DNA from: Pseudomonas fluorescens
GTDB taxonomy: Bacteria > Pseudomonadota > Gammaproteobacteria > Pseudomonadales > Pseudomonadaceae
DNA: 64,000 bases
Assembly: GCF_040448305.1 (NCBI RefSeq)
Contig: NZ_CP148752.1
Coordinates: 6,142,501 to 6,206,500 of the forward strand
Direction: 5' to 3'
Every line of letters starts with the position of its first letter. Within the stretch, counting starts at the first letter, position 1. Position numbers and translations under genes: made by a program. The notes under the pieces are model-generated. The model had not been told where the DNA came from, did no database searches, and worked only from the letters and a program-made list of their open reading frames with translations. Shown piece after piece: positions 1 to 9,088 of this stretch.

Positions 1-602
1 AGCTCACGCCCCATCAGCAAGTTGAACTTCTGATCGGTGCCGCCGAGCTCCACGTCTGCGCGCAGAGCCACAGAGTCATACCCCTGAACCAGCGGATAAA
101 GGAACTCATGAATGGCGATTGGCTGATTGGTTGTATAGCGCTTGTCGAAGTCATCGCGCTCGAGCATGCGAGCCACGGTGTACTGCGAAGTCAGGCGAAT
201 GAAGTCGGCCGGCCCCATCTGATCCATCCAGGTGGAGTTGAATGCCACTTCGGTTTTTGCCGGATCGAGAATCTTGAACACCTGAGTCTTGTAGGTCTCG
301 GCATTCTCGAGGACTTGCTCGCGAGTGAGCGGTGGGCGCGTGGCGCTCTTGCCGCTCGGATCGCCGATCATCCCGGTGAAGTCACCTATAAGGAAGATCA
401 CCTGATGCCCCAGCTCCTGGAACTGGCGCAGCTTATTAATAAGCACGGTGTGACCCAAGTGCAGATCCGGAGCCGTTGGATCGAAGCCCGCCTTAATACG
501 CAGCGGCTGGCCACGCTTGAGCTTTTCAATCAGCTCGGACTCGACCAACAGTTCTTCCGCACCACGTTTGATCAGCGCTAGCTGCTCTTCAACCGACTTC
601 AT
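1..602 (-). CDS. tyrS: Tyrosyl-tRNA synthetase, N-terminal part (cut by window edge)
   Basis: Class I aminoacyl-tRNA synthetase that charges tRNA-Tyr with tyrosine in the cytoplasm. About 200 N-terminal residues are visible; the C-terminus lies beyond base 1. The start is ATG at 602. The protein opens MKSVEEQLALIKRGAEELL, then shows PDLHLGHTVL, the HIGH-type ATP-binding signature in its HLGH form, and GDFTGMIGDPSGKS, typical of the bacterial TyrRS subfamily. It is divergent from mepM, with about 210 bases between the two starts. The KMSKS loop and S4 domain are outside the window. Confidence 0.95.
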   Translation of the reverse strand, partial: MKSVEEQLALIKRGAEELLVESELIEKLKRGQPLRIKAGFDPTAPDLHLGHTVLINKLRQFQELGHQVIFLIGDFTGMIGDPSGKSATRPPLTREQVLENAETYKTQVFKILDPAKTEVAFNSTWMDQMGPADFIRLTSQYTVARMLERDDFDKRYTTNQPIAIHEFLYPLVQGYDSVALRADVELGGTDQKFNLLMGRE

Positions 603-815
603 AACAGACCCGCAAGGCTCAGATTCAAAGGGAACCAACCATACAAGATCGCGCGTCAAATACAAGGTTTGCCCGGCGCACGGACGCCAATCCGCAGACA
701 GAGCGCCTGTGGACTTGCTTCAGAGATGATTTGGTTATATTTTATACAGTTATTTCATCTTCATCATGTCATTCATCTTTTCCAATTCATCTTTTTCAAA
801 GTCAAAACACTACTT

Positions 816-2252
816 ATGACCAAAGAATCGTCTAAAGCGCCTCCGCTTTACCCGAAGACCCACCTGCTCGCAGCGAGTGGCATCGCCGCCCTTCTGAGCC
901 TGGCGCTTCTGGTATTCCCTTCCAGTGATGTAGAAGCCAAAAAGACGACCCTAAGTCTTGAACTGGAAAGCCCCGCTGAACAACTGACACAAGATCAAGA
1001 CGCCGCCGAAGCCGTCGAAGCCACAAATGAGGCAGCACCTTCTCCCTTTGCGCAGATTGAAAACACCGCAGAAGAGCCACAGGAAACCGCAGAAGCCGCG
1101 CCTGCGCCCGCCCCCGCAGTAGCAGTGGTCGCTGAAGAAAAGAAGCCGGATAGCCACAGGGAAGTGACCGTTGCCAAAGGCGACACGCTCTCTACGCTCT
1201 TCGAGAAAGTTGGTCTACCTGCCACTTCAGTGACTGACATTCTGGCCAGCGATAAACAAGCCAAACAGTTCACCCAGCTCAAGCGCGGGCAGAAACTTGA
1301 GTTCGAACTGGGTCCGGATGGCCAACTGACCAGCCTGCATAGCAAAGTCAGCGACCTGGAAACCATCACCCTGTCCAAGAACGACAAGGGTTACACATTC
1401 AACCGCATTACGGCTAAACCGACTGTGCGCTCAGCCTACGTGCATGGTGTGATCAACAGTTCGTTATCTCAGTCCGCCGCTCGCGCCGGCCTGTCCCACA
1501 GCCTGACCATGGACATGGCAAGCGTGTTTGGCTACGACGTCGATTTCGCCCAGGATATTCGCCAGGGTGACGAATTTGACGTGATCTACGAGCAGAAAGT
1601 GGTGAACGGCAAGGCTGTCGGCAATGGTCCGATCCTGTCCGCACGCTTCACCAACCGCGGCAAGACTTACACTGCCGTGCGTTACACCAACAAACAAGGC
1701 AACAGCAGCTACTACACCGCTGACGGCAACAGCATGCGCAAGGCGTTCATCCGCACTCCGGTAGACTTCGCCCGCATCAGCTCCAAGTTTTCCATGGGCC
1801 GCAAACACCCGATCCTGAACAAGATCCGCGCTCACAAAGGCGTCGACTACGCAGCACCGCGCGGCACGCCGATCAAGGCAGCCGGTGATGGCAAGGTCTT
1901 GCTGGCCGGCCGCCGTGGTGGCTACGGCAATACCGTGGTCCTCCAGCACGGCAATACCTACACCACGCTCTACGGCCACATGCAAGGCTTCGCCAAAGGC
2001 GTGAAGACTGGCGGCACGGTGAAACAGGGCCAGGTGATTGGCTATATCGGCACCACCGGTCTCTCCACCGGCCCGCACTTGCACTACGAATTCCAGGTCA
2101 ATGGCGTGCACGTCGATCCGCTGGGCCAGAAAGTAGCGATGGCCGATCCGATCTCCAAAGGTGAACGCGCACGCTTCCTCGCGCAGAGCCAACCGCTGAT
2201 GGCGCGTATGGATCAGGAAAAATCTACCCAGCTAGCTTCGGCCAAGCGCTAA
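816..2252 (+). CDS. mepM: Peptidoglycan DD-metalloendopeptidase, M23 family (MepM-like)
   Basis: Predicted periplasmic, inner-membrane-anchored enzyme that cuts peptide cross-links in peptidoglycan so new material can be inserted. The 478-residue reading from ATG 816 (MTKESSK) gives a short cytoplasmic tail, one hydrophobic segment near residues 19-36, a Glu/Ala/Pro-rich linker to about 110, a LysM/OapA-like region around 115-180 and a C-terminal M23 domain. Zinc ligands are visible: HKGVD (H340, D344) and HLHYE (H421, H423). The frame stays open upstream to 669, but that extension is not membrane-like. It is followed 3 bases later by anmK, so lysis and recycling genes are adjacent. In P. aeruginosa the matching gene (PA0667) is a substrate of the CtpA protease. 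Confidence 0.9.
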   Translation: MTKESSKAPPLYPKTHLLAASGIAALLSLALLVFPSSDVEAKKTTLSLELESPAEQLTQDQDAAEAVEATNEAAPSPFAQIENTAEEPQETAEAAPAPAPAVAVVAEEKKPDSHREVTVAKGDTLSTLFEKVGLPATSVTDILASDKQAKQFTQLKRGQKLEFELGPDGQLTSLHSKVSDLETITLSKNDKGYTFNRITAKPTVRSAYVHGVINSSLSQSAARAGLSHSLTMDMASVFGYDVDFAQDIRQGDEFDVIYEQKVVNGKAVGNGPILSARFTNRGKTYTAVRYTNKQGNSSYYTADGNSMRKAFIRTPVDFARISSKFSMGRKHPILNKIRAHKGVDYAAPRGTPIKAAGDGKVLLAGRRGGYGNTVVLQHGNTYTTLYGHMQGFAKGVKTGGTVKQGQVIGYIGTTGLSTGPHLHYEFQVNGVHVDPLGQKVAMADPISKGERARFLAQSQPLMARMDQEKSTQLASAKR

Positions 2253-2255
2253 GCC

Positions 2256-3347
2256 ATGGCGCTCTATATAGGCGTGATGTCCGGGACCAGCCTTGATGGC
2301 CTGGATATCGCGCTGATCGAGCAAGCCCCGGCGATCAAGCTGATCGCCACCCATTACATCCCGATGCCCGATTCACTGCGCGCCGAGCTGCTTGGCTTGT
2401 GCGCCAGTGGGCCGGACGAGATTGCCCGCTCCGCCATCGCCCAGCAGAACTGGGTAAAACTGGCCGCGCAGGGCATTAATACCCTCCTGACCCAACAGCA
2501 GCTCAAGCCTGAGAGCATTCGTGCGATTGGCAGTCATGGCCAGACCATCCGCCACGAACCGGCACGCGGTTTCACAGTGCAGATTGGCAACCCGGCCCTT
2601 CTGACGGAGCTGACCGGCATCACCGTGGTCAGCGATTTCCGCAGCCGCGATGTCGCTGCCGGCGGACAAGGCGCACCGCTGGTTCCCGCCTTTCACGAAG
2701 CCCTGTTTGAAGAGCGGGCTGGTAATCGCGCAGTGCTGAACGTTGGCGGCTTCAGCAACCTCAGCCTTATCGGGCCCGGCAAGCCGGTCGCCGGTTTCGA
2801 CTGTGGCCCGGGTAATGTGCTGCTGGACGCCTGGATTTACCAGCAACGCGGCGACCACTTTGACCGTGACGGCCAATGGGCTGCCAGCGGCAACGTAGAA
2901 CCGGTGCTGTTGAATGCACTGCTCAGTGATCCGTTCTTTGTGACCAAAGGCCCGAAGAGTACCGGCCGGGAAGTGTTCAACCTGCCATGGCTGACACGGC
3001 ATCTGGCACAACTGCCAGCCTTCGCCGCCGAAGATGTTCAGGCGACGCTGCTTGAACTGACCGCGCTGACCATCATCGAATCACTGCAAAGCGCCCAGGC
3101 AGACACGCAGGAGCTGCTGGTCTGCGGCGGCGGCGCCCACAACACTGCCTTGATGAATCGCCTGGCCAGCCTGCTGCCAAACGCCAGCGTCAGCAGCACC
3201 GCTACCTACGGTGTAGACCCCGACTGGGTCGAAGCCATGGCCTTCGCGTGGCTGGCTCATTGCTGCCTCGAAGGCATCGCGGCCAACCGTCCGAGCGTTA
3301 CCGGTGCCCGTGGTTTGCGCGTACTCGGCGCCATCTACCCCGCATAA
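2256..3347 (+). CDS. anmK: Anhydro-N-acetylmuramic acid kinase
   Basis: Cytoplasmic enzyme that opens and phosphorylates 1,6-anhydroMurNAc from recycled peptidoglycan, giving MurNAc-6-phosphate. The 363-residue protein opens MALYIGVMSGTSLDGLD, the family phosphate-binding signature, and has GQTIRHEP, LNVGGFSNLS and DCGPGNVLLD blocks. Length is normal for the family. It starts 3 bases after the mepM stop, so the two are probably cotranscribed. Recycling genes murU and amgK lie elsewhere in this window. Confidence 0.96.
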   Translation: MALYIGVMSGTSLDGLDIALIEQAPAIKLIATHYIPMPDSLRAELLGLCASGPDEIARSAIAQQNWVKLAAQGINTLLTQQQLKPESIRAIGSHGQTIRHEPARGFTVQIGNPALLTELTGITVVSDFRSRDVAAGGQGAPLVPAFHEALFEERAGNRAVLNVGGFSNLSLIGPGKPVAGFDCGPGNVLLDAWIYQQRGDHFDRDGQWAASGNVEPVLLNALLSDPFFVTKGPKSTGREVFNLPWLTRHLAQLPAFAAEDVQATLLELTALTIIESLQSAQADTQELLVCGGGAHNTALMNRLASLLPNASVSSTATYGVDPDWVEAMAFAWLAHCCLEGIAANRPSVTGARGLRVLGAIYPA

Positions 3348-3363
3348 ATCCTCCACACAGCAA

Positions 3364-3395
3364 AACGCCGCAAGGCCCTGGGGTCGTGCGGCGTT
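3364..3395. terminator. Hairpin terminator between convergent anmK and erpA
   Basis: Perfect 9-bp inverted repeat AACGCCGCA / TGCGGCGTT with a 14-base loop. The A-run on its left gives TTTT after the hairpin on the minus strand, so it best fits termination of erpA; it could also slow anmK transcripts. Confidence 0.6.
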
Positions 3396-3415
3396 CTGTG
3401 AAACAGGTGCGCTGA

Positions 3416-3766
3416 TCAGATCGAGAACGAAGAACCGCAGCCACAAGTGGTGGTCGCATTCGGGTTCTTGATGACGAAACGCGATCCTTCAAGACCTTCC
3501 TGGTAGTCCACCTCGGCACCTGCCAGGTACTGGAAGCTCATCGGATCGACAACCAGACTCACACCTTCGCGCTCGACGATGGTGTCGTCATCGGCCACTT
3601 CTTCATCGAAGGTGAAGCCGTACTGAAAACCTGAACAACCGCCGCCCGTAACGAATACGCGCAGCTTCAAGCGATCATTCCCCTCTTCATCGACCAGGCT
3701 CTTCACCTTGTGCGCGGCACCGTGGGTGAATTGCAAAGCCGTGGGGGTGAAGGATTCGACGCTCAT
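3416..3766 (-). CDS. erpA: Iron-sulfur cluster insertion protein ErpA
   Basis: A-type carrier that hands Fe-S clusters to apoproteins; in gamma-proteobacteria ErpA is needed for isoprenoid synthesis enzymes. The 116-residue protein has the three conserved cysteines: C44 in GGGCSGFQYGF, and C108 and C110 in TTCGCGSSF near the C-terminus. The acidic stretch FDEEVADDDT is typical of ErpA rather than IscA. It is a single gene, convergent with anmK and upstream-spaced from argC on the same strand. A terminator at 3890-3916 separates it from argC. Confidence 0.95.
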   Translation of the reverse strand: MSVESFTPTALQFTHGAAHKVKSLVDEEGNDRLKLRVFVTGGGCSGFQYGFTFDEEVADDDTIVEREGVSLVVDPMSFQYLAGAEVDYQEGLEGSRFVIKNPNATTTCGCGSSFSI

Positions 3767-3889
3767 GCTGACTATCTCCCGGCGTTACGCCGTCATATTG
3801 CGTGATGACGCGCATTATCCGCTTCTCCTAGAAAAGCGGTCAACTATTGTTATGGTATATCAACCAATCCAGTCGCCGGCCCGGAATGC

Positions 3890-3916
3890 AAAAAGGCCCG
3901 TCAAACGGGCCTTTTT
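3890..3916 (-). terminator. Rho-independent terminator of argC
   Basis: AAAAAGGCCCG / CGGGCCTTTTT, an 11-base perfect inverted repeat with a 5-base loop. It lies 17 bases past the argC stop on the minus strand and has a T-run in that direction. Confidence 0.85.
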
Positions 3917-3933
3917 CCTGTACGTGATAAAGC

Positions 3934-4968
3934 TTACGGCAGCATGCCGGCGTGGGACAGGCCCAGACGCTCATCCAGCCCGAACAGAATGTTCATGTTC
4001 TGCACGGCCTGACCCGAAGCGCCTTTGACCAGGTTGTCGATCACCGACAGCACAACCACCAGATCGCCATCCTGAGGGCGATGCACCGCGATACGGCAGA
4101 CGTTGGCACCCCGTACGCTACGAGTCTCCGGATGGCTGCCGGCCGGCATCACATCGACGAACGGTTCGTTGGCGTAACGTTTTTCAAACAACGCCTGCAG
4201 GTCCACCGAGCGATCAACAACGGTGGCGTAGAGCGTGGAGTGAATGCCACGAATCATCGGTGTCAGGTGCGGAACGAAGGTCAGGCCGACGTCCTTGCCT
4301 GCTGCGCGACGCAGCCCCTGGCGAATCTCCGGCAGGTGACGGTGACCTTTGACCGCATAGGCCTTCATGCTTTCCGACGTCTCGGAGTACAACGAGCCTA
4401 CGGAAGCACCACGACCGGCACCGCTGACGCCGGACTTGCAGTCAGCGATCAGATGCGCGGCATCGGCCAGGCCGGCTTCGAGCAATGGCAGGAAGCCCAA
4501 TTGCGTTGCAGTCGGGTAGCAACCCGGCACGGCAATCAGGCGAGCTTTCTTGATCTGCTCGCGATTGACTTCCGGCAAACCATAGACCGCCTCGTCCAGC
4601 AACTCCGGTGCACCGTGCGGCTGGCCGTACCACTTGGCCCATTCATCCGCGTCTTGCAGACGGAAGTCGGCCGACAGGTCGATGACCTTGGTCCCGGCCG
4701 CCAGCAGTTCGCCCGCCAAGGCATGGGCAACACCATGCGGTGTGGCGAAGAACACCACATCACAGGCACCCAGGGTCTTGATGTCCGGAACGCTGAACGC
4801 CAGGCCGTCGTAATGGCCTCGCAGGTTCGGGTACATGTCGGCCACGGCCAGGCCAGCCTCGGATCGGGAAGTGATGACAACCACCTCAGCTTGCGGATGT
4901 TGCGCCAACAGACGCAGCAGTTCGACACCGGTGTAACCCGTGCCGCCGACGATACCGACCTTGACCAT
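3934..4968 (-). CDS. argC: N-acetyl-gamma-glutamyl-phosphate reductase
   Basis: NADPH-dependent third step of arginine synthesis, reducing N-acetylglutamyl-phosphate to the semialdehyde. Read from ATG 4968 the protein has 344 residues and opens MVKVGIVGGTGYTGVELL, the Rossmann dinucleotide site. The catalytic cysteine is C150 in VPGCYPTATQ. The frame is open 24 codons further, to 5040, but that extension is not Rossmann-like, so the ATG at 4968 is preferred. Its own terminator follows. Confidence 0.95.
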   Translation of the reverse strand: MVKVGIVGGTGYTGVELLRLLAQHPQAEVVVITSRSEAGLAVADMYPNLRGHYDGLAFSVPDIKTLGACDVVFFATPHGVAHALAGELLAAGTKVIDLSADFRLQDADEWAKWYGQPHGAPELLDEAVYGLPEVNREQIKKARLIAVPGCYPTATQLGFLPLLEAGLADAAHLIADCKSGVSGAGRGASVGSLYSETSESMKAYAVKGHRHLPEIRQGLRRAAGKDVGLTFVPHLTPMIRGIHSTLYATVVDRSVDLQALFEKRYANEPFVDVMPAGSHPETRSVRGANVCRIAVHRPQDGDLVVVLSVIDNLVKGASGQAVQNMNILFGLDERLGLSHAGMLP

Positions 4969-5103
4969 AAACCTGCCCTCAACGAACCCACTGGAAAGCC
5001 GTCGATAATAGGGGCCGCGCGCCCCTGCGACAACCGTCAAGGTGACGTGCGGACGCTCAAGCCTCTACTATTCCCAGTACCGTGAATTGGGGAATAACTA
5101 AAA

Positions 5104-5532
5104 ATGCTCTATCTGTGGCTAAAAGCTTTTCACATCATCAGCGTCGTTTGCTGGTTTGCCGGCCTGTTCTACCTGCCACGACTGTTCGTTTATCACGCAC
5201 AAAGTGAAGACACGATCAGCAAGGAACGCTTCAGCGTCATGGAGCGCAAGCTGTACCGCGGCATCATGGGCCCGGCGATGATCGCCACGCTGATCTTCGG
5301 CGGCTGGCTCATCTACCTCAATCCAGGCATCTTCAGCCAGGGTGGCTGGATACACGCCAAACTGACCCTGGTCGTGTTGCTGATCGGCTACCACCACATG
5401 TGCGGCGCCCAGGTAAAACGTTTTGCCCGTGGCGAGAACACCCGCAGCCATGTCTTTTATCGCTGGTTCAATGAAGTGCCGGTTCTGATATTGCTGGCTA
5501 TCGTAATTCTGGTCGTCGTTCGGCCGTTCTAA
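5104..5532 (+). CDS. hemJ: Protoporphyrinogen IX oxidase, HemJ type
   Basis: Inner-membrane enzyme for the penultimate step of heme synthesis, oxidising protoporphyrinogen IX. The 142-residue protein is almost all membrane helices (about four) and opens MLYLWLKAFHIISVVCWFAG. Conserved HemJ residues are visible: H10 in the first helix, and K86 in GGWIHAKLTLV. HemJ is the usual form in bacteria without HemG. It is followed 33 bases later by the nitronate monooxygenase on the same strand. Confidence 0.9.
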   Translation: MLYLWLKAFHIISVVCWFAGLFYLPRLFVYHAQSEDTISKERFSVMERKLYRGIMGPAMIATLIFGGWLIYLNPGIFSQGGWIHAKLTLVVLLIGYHHMCGAQVKRFARGENTRSHVFYRWFNEVPVLILLAIVILVVVRPF

Positions 5533-5565
5533 ATCCACCAGGCACAACTTACAGGGGTACTTCCA

Positions 5566-6534
5566 ATGTCGCTGCCCGCTCTGCTCGAAGAACGTTTGCG
5601 TCTGCCCGTGGTGGCGGCGCCGATGTTCCTGATTTCCAATCCGCAATTGGTACTCGCTTGCTGTCGCCAGGGCGTGGTCGGCAGCTTCCCGGCGCTGAAC
5701 CAGCGCGAAAGCAGCGGCTTCAAGGCCTGGCTGGAAGAAATCGAAGCCGGGCTGGCGACACTGGAAAACCCCGCGCCTTATGCCGTGAACCTGATCGTCC
5801 ATAACAGCAATCCTCGTTTACAGGCGGATCTTGAGATCTGCGTCGAATACAAAGTGCCGATCGTGATCACCAGCCTCGGTGCCGTGAAAGAACTGGTCGA
5901 CGCGGTGCACAGCTACGGCGGCCTGGTGTTCCATGATGTGACAACTCGTCGTCATGCCGAGAAAGCGGCCGAAGCAGGCGTGGATGGCTTGATCGCCGTG
6001 GCTGCCGGTGCTGGTGGACACGCCGGAACCTGGAGCCCGTTCTCGCTGATTGCCGAAATCCGCCAGTTCTTCGACAAGACCCTGTTGCTGGCCGGCTGCT
6101 TGAACCACGGCCACGAAATTCTTGCCGCTCAATTGCTCGGCGCGGATTTGGCCTACTTTGGTACACGATTTATCGGCACGGCCGAAAGTCACGCGCCTGA
6201 CGCCTACAAAGAAATGCTGCTGACATCCAAAGCGGCAGACATCATCCATACTCCAGCCGTGTCAGGTGTCCCCGCGAGCTTCATGCGCCAGAGCCTGGAG
6301 GCCGCCGGTTTCGACATGGCCGCCTTGCAAGGCAAGGGCGAGATCAACTTCGGTTCCAAGCTCAAACCCGTGAGCGATGAGGCCAAAGCCTGGAAAACCG
6401 TTTGGTCTGCCGGCCAGGGCGTGGGAGAAATCGAGGACTTGCCGAGTGTCGAGCAGTTGATTGCACGTCTCGACGCGGAGTACCGCAAGGCCCTGGAGCA
6501 GGCTGCCCAGTTGACCAAACGCTGGCCGAGCTGA
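5566..6534 (+). CDS. NAD(P)H-dependent flavin oxidoreductase / nitronate monooxygenase
   Basis: Class I nitronate-monooxygenase-like FMN enzyme of 322 residues, expected to oxidise alkyl nitronates such as propionate 3-nitronate. The TIM-barrel start LRLPVVAAPMFLISNP and the motif AGAGGHAGTWSPF with the likely catalytic H152 are visible, followed by the FMN-phosphate loops GCLNHGHE and LGADLAYFGTRF. It matches in position the gene next to hemJ and argC in P. aeruginosa. The substrate cannot be told from sequence; some relatives act as NADH:quinone reductases. Confidence 0.85.
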   Translation: MSLPALLEERLRLPVVAAPMFLISNPQLVLACCRQGVVGSFPALNQRESSGFKAWLEEIEAGLATLENPAPYAVNLIVHNSNPRLQADLEICVEYKVPIVITSLGAVKELVDAVHSYGGLVFHDVTTRRHAEKAAEAGVDGLIAVAAGAGGHAGTWSPFSLIAEIRQFFDKTLLLAGCLNHGHEILAAQLLGADLAYFGTRFIGTAESHAPDAYKEMLLTSKAADIIHTPAVSGVPASFMRQSLEAAGFDMAALQGKGEINFGSKLKPVSDEAKAWKTVWSAGQGVGEIEDLPSVEQLIARLDAEYRKALEQAAQLTKRWPS

Positions 6535-6627
6535 CAGCAAACCTTGGCTAGTCTTGCCCGGCTGGCCTTACACCCGCTTGGGCACAACATTCTTCTTTCA
6601 ACCTCTCGCGACAAGGATGCTTCGCAC

Positions 6628-7593
6628 ATGGGCGAAAATCATTTCAAAATCGTATTCGAGGGCGCCTTGCTGCCCGGTGTCGACATCACCACGGCAAAGC
6701 TCAATCTCGCCGATTTGTTCAAAAGCGATGTCACGGCCATCGAGCGCTTGTTCACCGGGCGTCCGGTAGCGCTCAAACGCAACCTGTCGCAAGCCGATGC
6801 CCAGACCTATCTCCAGGCGCTGAGCAAAACCGGTATCGACGCCCGCATCGAAGCCGAAACGCCGATTGAACTGAACCTCGCCGACGTTCATGACCATGCG
6901 CCGGCCAGCAGCCAGGAGCCTTTGGCAGATCCGCAGTCCCCTTACGCGCCGCCTCGCGCGCCGGTCGGCGAAGCCGTGGCGGAATTCGCAACGCTCAAGC
7001 CATTCAGTTTCGATGGCCGTATCGGCCGCTTGCGTTACCTCGCCTGGACGCTGGTGCTGTCAACTGTACTCCTGGCCGTTTGCGGGGTGTTTGCCTTGGT
7101 CGCCCTGGCTCTGATCGGCGCGGATTCGTCCGCCGGCCTGATATTGGGCAGCTTGCTGGCCTTGATCCTGTTCGTCGGGTTTGTATTCGTCAGCATCCAG
7201 ATCACTGTTCAACGCTTGCACGATGTCGGCTGGTCCGGCTGGCTGTGGCTGCTGAACCTGGTGCCGTTCGTTGGCAGTTTCTTTCCGTTCGTGATCATGG
7301 TCGTACCGGGCAACGACACCGCCAACCGCTACGGTCCACCACCTCCGCCGAACAGTACCGCGGTCAAGGTATTGTCTTCGCTGTGGCTGATCGTTATCGC
7401 GCTGGTTCTGTTCGGCTCGCTGGCCGGTGGTCTCACGGCGATACGGGAAGAATACAAAAGCGCCGCCCAGAGCAGCTACGAAAGCAGTTCGGTCACCACC
7501 GATGAAATCGAAGTCGAGGTCGAACCGGTGCCAAATTCCGCCGACGATGCAGCCGAAGAGGCCCAGCCCCCTGTAGACTCTGCGAAAGAATGA
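6628..7593 (+). CDS. DUF805 membrane protein with N-terminal cytoplasmic domain
   Basis: Function unknown. From ATG 6628 (MGENHFKIVFEG, with AAGGA 12 bases upstream) the protein has 321 residues. Residues 1-80 form a soluble alpha/beta domain containing PVALKRNLSQADAQTYLQAL. A Pro-rich linker follows to about 145, then the DUF805 signature FDGRIGRLRYLAWTLVLS and four hydrophobic segments, one containing VQRLHDVGWSGWLWLL. The tail from about 295 is very acidic (DEIEVEVEPVP). The frame is open back to a TTG at 6544, which lacks a ribosome site. It may be cotranscribed with the following SDR gene. Confidence 0.8.
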   Translation: MGENHFKIVFEGALLPGVDITTAKLNLADLFKSDVTAIERLFTGRPVALKRNLSQADAQTYLQALSKTGIDARIEAETPIELNLADVHDHAPASSQEPLADPQSPYAPPRAPVGEAVAEFATLKPFSFDGRIGRLRYLAWTLVLSTVLLAVCGVFALVALALIGADSSAGLILGSLLALILFVGFVFVSIQITVQRLHDVGWSGWLWLLNLVPFVGSFFPFVIMVVPGNDTANRYGPPPPPNSTAVKVLSSLWLIVIALVLFGSLAGGLTAIREEYKSAAQSSYESSSVTTDEIEVEVEPVPNSADDAAEEAQPPVDSAKE

Positions 7594-7654
7594 ACAGCGC
7601 TCCTGGCCCGTGACACCTGCGTCGCGGCGCGGAGCTGTTGCGATGGAGAACTGC

Positions 7655-8443
7655 ATGACCCGTTACGCTCTGATCACTGGCGCCTCCAGCGGCATCGGCC
7701 TGGCAATGGCCGAAGCGCTGGCCCGGCGCGGCCGCAGCCTGATTCTGGTGGCCCGACAACGTGATCAGCTGGAAAGTATTGCGATTGAACTGACCCAAAG
7801 GTTCGGCGTGGAAGTGTTGTTCCGTGCCTGTGACCTGGGTGAACCGCTGCGCCTGTCCGGATTCCTGCTGGAGCTGGAAGAAGGTGACCGGCACATCGAT
7901 CTGCTGGTCAACTGCGCCGGTATCGGTACATGTGGCCCGTTTCTGGCCCAGGACTGGATGACCGAGCAAGACCTGATCGAAGTGAACATCCTCGCCCTCA
8001 CCCGCCTGTGCCATGCCATCGGCAACAGCATGGCCCTGCAAGGCGGCGGGCAGATTCTGAATGTGGCCTCGGTGGCGGCGTTTCAACCCGGGCCGTGGAT
8101 GAGCACCTATTACGCCAGCAAGGCGTATGTGCTGCACTTTTCCGAAGGATTGCGCGTCGAACTGAAAAAATGTGCGATCAAGGTTTCGGTGCTCTGCCCC
8201 GGGCCGACCCGCACAGCGTTTTTCCGTACCGCACAACTCGACAGCGAAAAACTGACTAACAGCAAACTGCTGATGAGTCCCGAGGAAGTGGCGCTCTACA
8301 CCGTGCGCGCACTGGAAAAGAATAAGGCGATCATCATTCCCGGGCGGCGCAACCGCTGGTTCGCCTTCCTGCCGCGGCTCGGCTCGCGCTGGCTGACTCG
8401 CACAATCGCCGGCATGATCAACAAGGCTTACTGCCCGCGCTGA
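7655..8443 (+). CDS. Short-chain dehydrogenase/reductase
   Basis: Classical SDR of 262 residues using NAD(P)H; substrate unknown. The cofactor motif TGASSGIG is at residues 8-15, NCAG at 86-89, and the catalytic S139, Y152 and K156 (YYASK) are present. The ATG at 7655 is preferred because GGAG lies 6 bases upstream; ATG 7643 and GTG-type starts further up are possible. The basic, hydrophobic C-terminus (RRNRWFAFLPRLGSRWLTR) suggests membrane association. Confidence 0.88.
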   Translation: MTRYALITGASSGIGLAMAEALARRGRSLILVARQRDQLESIAIELTQRFGVEVLFRACDLGEPLRLSGFLLELEEGDRHIDLLVNCAGIGTCGPFLAQDWMTEQDLIEVNILALTRLCHAIGNSMALQGGGQILNVASVAAFQPGPWMSTYYASKAYVLHFSEGLRVELKKCAIKVSVLCPGPTRTAFFRTAQLDSEKLTNSKLLMSPEEVALYTVRALEKNKAIIIPGRRNRWFAFLPRLGSRWLTRTIAGMINKAYCPR

Positions 8444-8523
8444 TCCAATTCAAGGTAAAAAGCTGGGCGCTGGCATACGCCATGAGTACACTCAGGCCAG
8501 CCCAAATAACGGAGAAAACAGCT

Positions 8524-8862
8524 GTGGATACTCTGTTCACCAAGATCATCAACCGGGAAATCCCGGCGAAGATCATTTACGAGGACGACCAGGTACTGGC
8601 CTTCCACGACATTGCCCCACAGGCACCGGTACATTTCCTGGTGGTCCCGAAGAAACCGGTTCGCACCTTGAACGACCTGACCGAGGACGACAAGGCATTG
8701 GCCGGGCACATCCTGTTCACCGCCCAGCGCCTGGCACTGGAACTGGGCTGCGAAAAAGGTTTCCGCGTCGTCATGAACTGCAATGAAGAAGGCGGACAAA
8801 CCGTCTACCACATTCATATGCACGTGCTGGGTCAGCGCCAGATGCACTGGCCGCCGGGCTGA
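8524..8862 (+). CDS. hinT: Histidine triad (HIT) nucleotide-binding protein, HinT type
   Basis: Purine nucleoside phosphoramidase of the HIT superfamily, 112 residues, cytoplasmic. The catalytic triad HIHMH occupies residues 96-100. The start is taken as GTG 8524 (DTLFTKIINREIPAKIIYE), because GGAG sits 9 bases upstream and family members begin there. An in-frame ATG at 8482 would add 14 unconserved residues. Confidence 0.9.
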   Translation: MDTLFTKIINREIPAKIIYEDDQVLAFHDIAPQAPVHFLVVPKKPVRTLNDLTEDDKALAGHILFTAQRLALELGCEKGFRVVMNCNEEGGQTVYHIHMHVLGQRQMHWPPG

Positions 8863-8877
8863 TTACTGCCTCCCCCC

Positions 8878-8982
8878 TGTGGGAGCGCACTTGCTCGCGA
8901 AGACGGAGTATCAGCTAGCATAAATGCTGAATGTCTGACCCTCTTCGCGAGCAAGTCGGATCGCCGCATCGCCGCTCCCACA
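8878..8982. repeat. Degenerate REP pair (BIME-like)
   Basis: Two opposed copies of the palindromic REP core. The left copy reads TGTGGGAGCGCACTTGCTCG. The right copy is interrupted: GCGAGCAAGTCGG, an extra stretch, then CGCTCCCACA. It lies between hinT and coq7. Confidence 0.75.
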
Positions 8983-9088
8983 AGAGCATCACAACACTGT
9001 CACAGCCTCTGCAGCACAATGACCCAGCGCAAACCTTCCCCGGCCGATTGGGTTAAACTGGCCGCCGAAATCCCCCCCGGAGGTCAGC

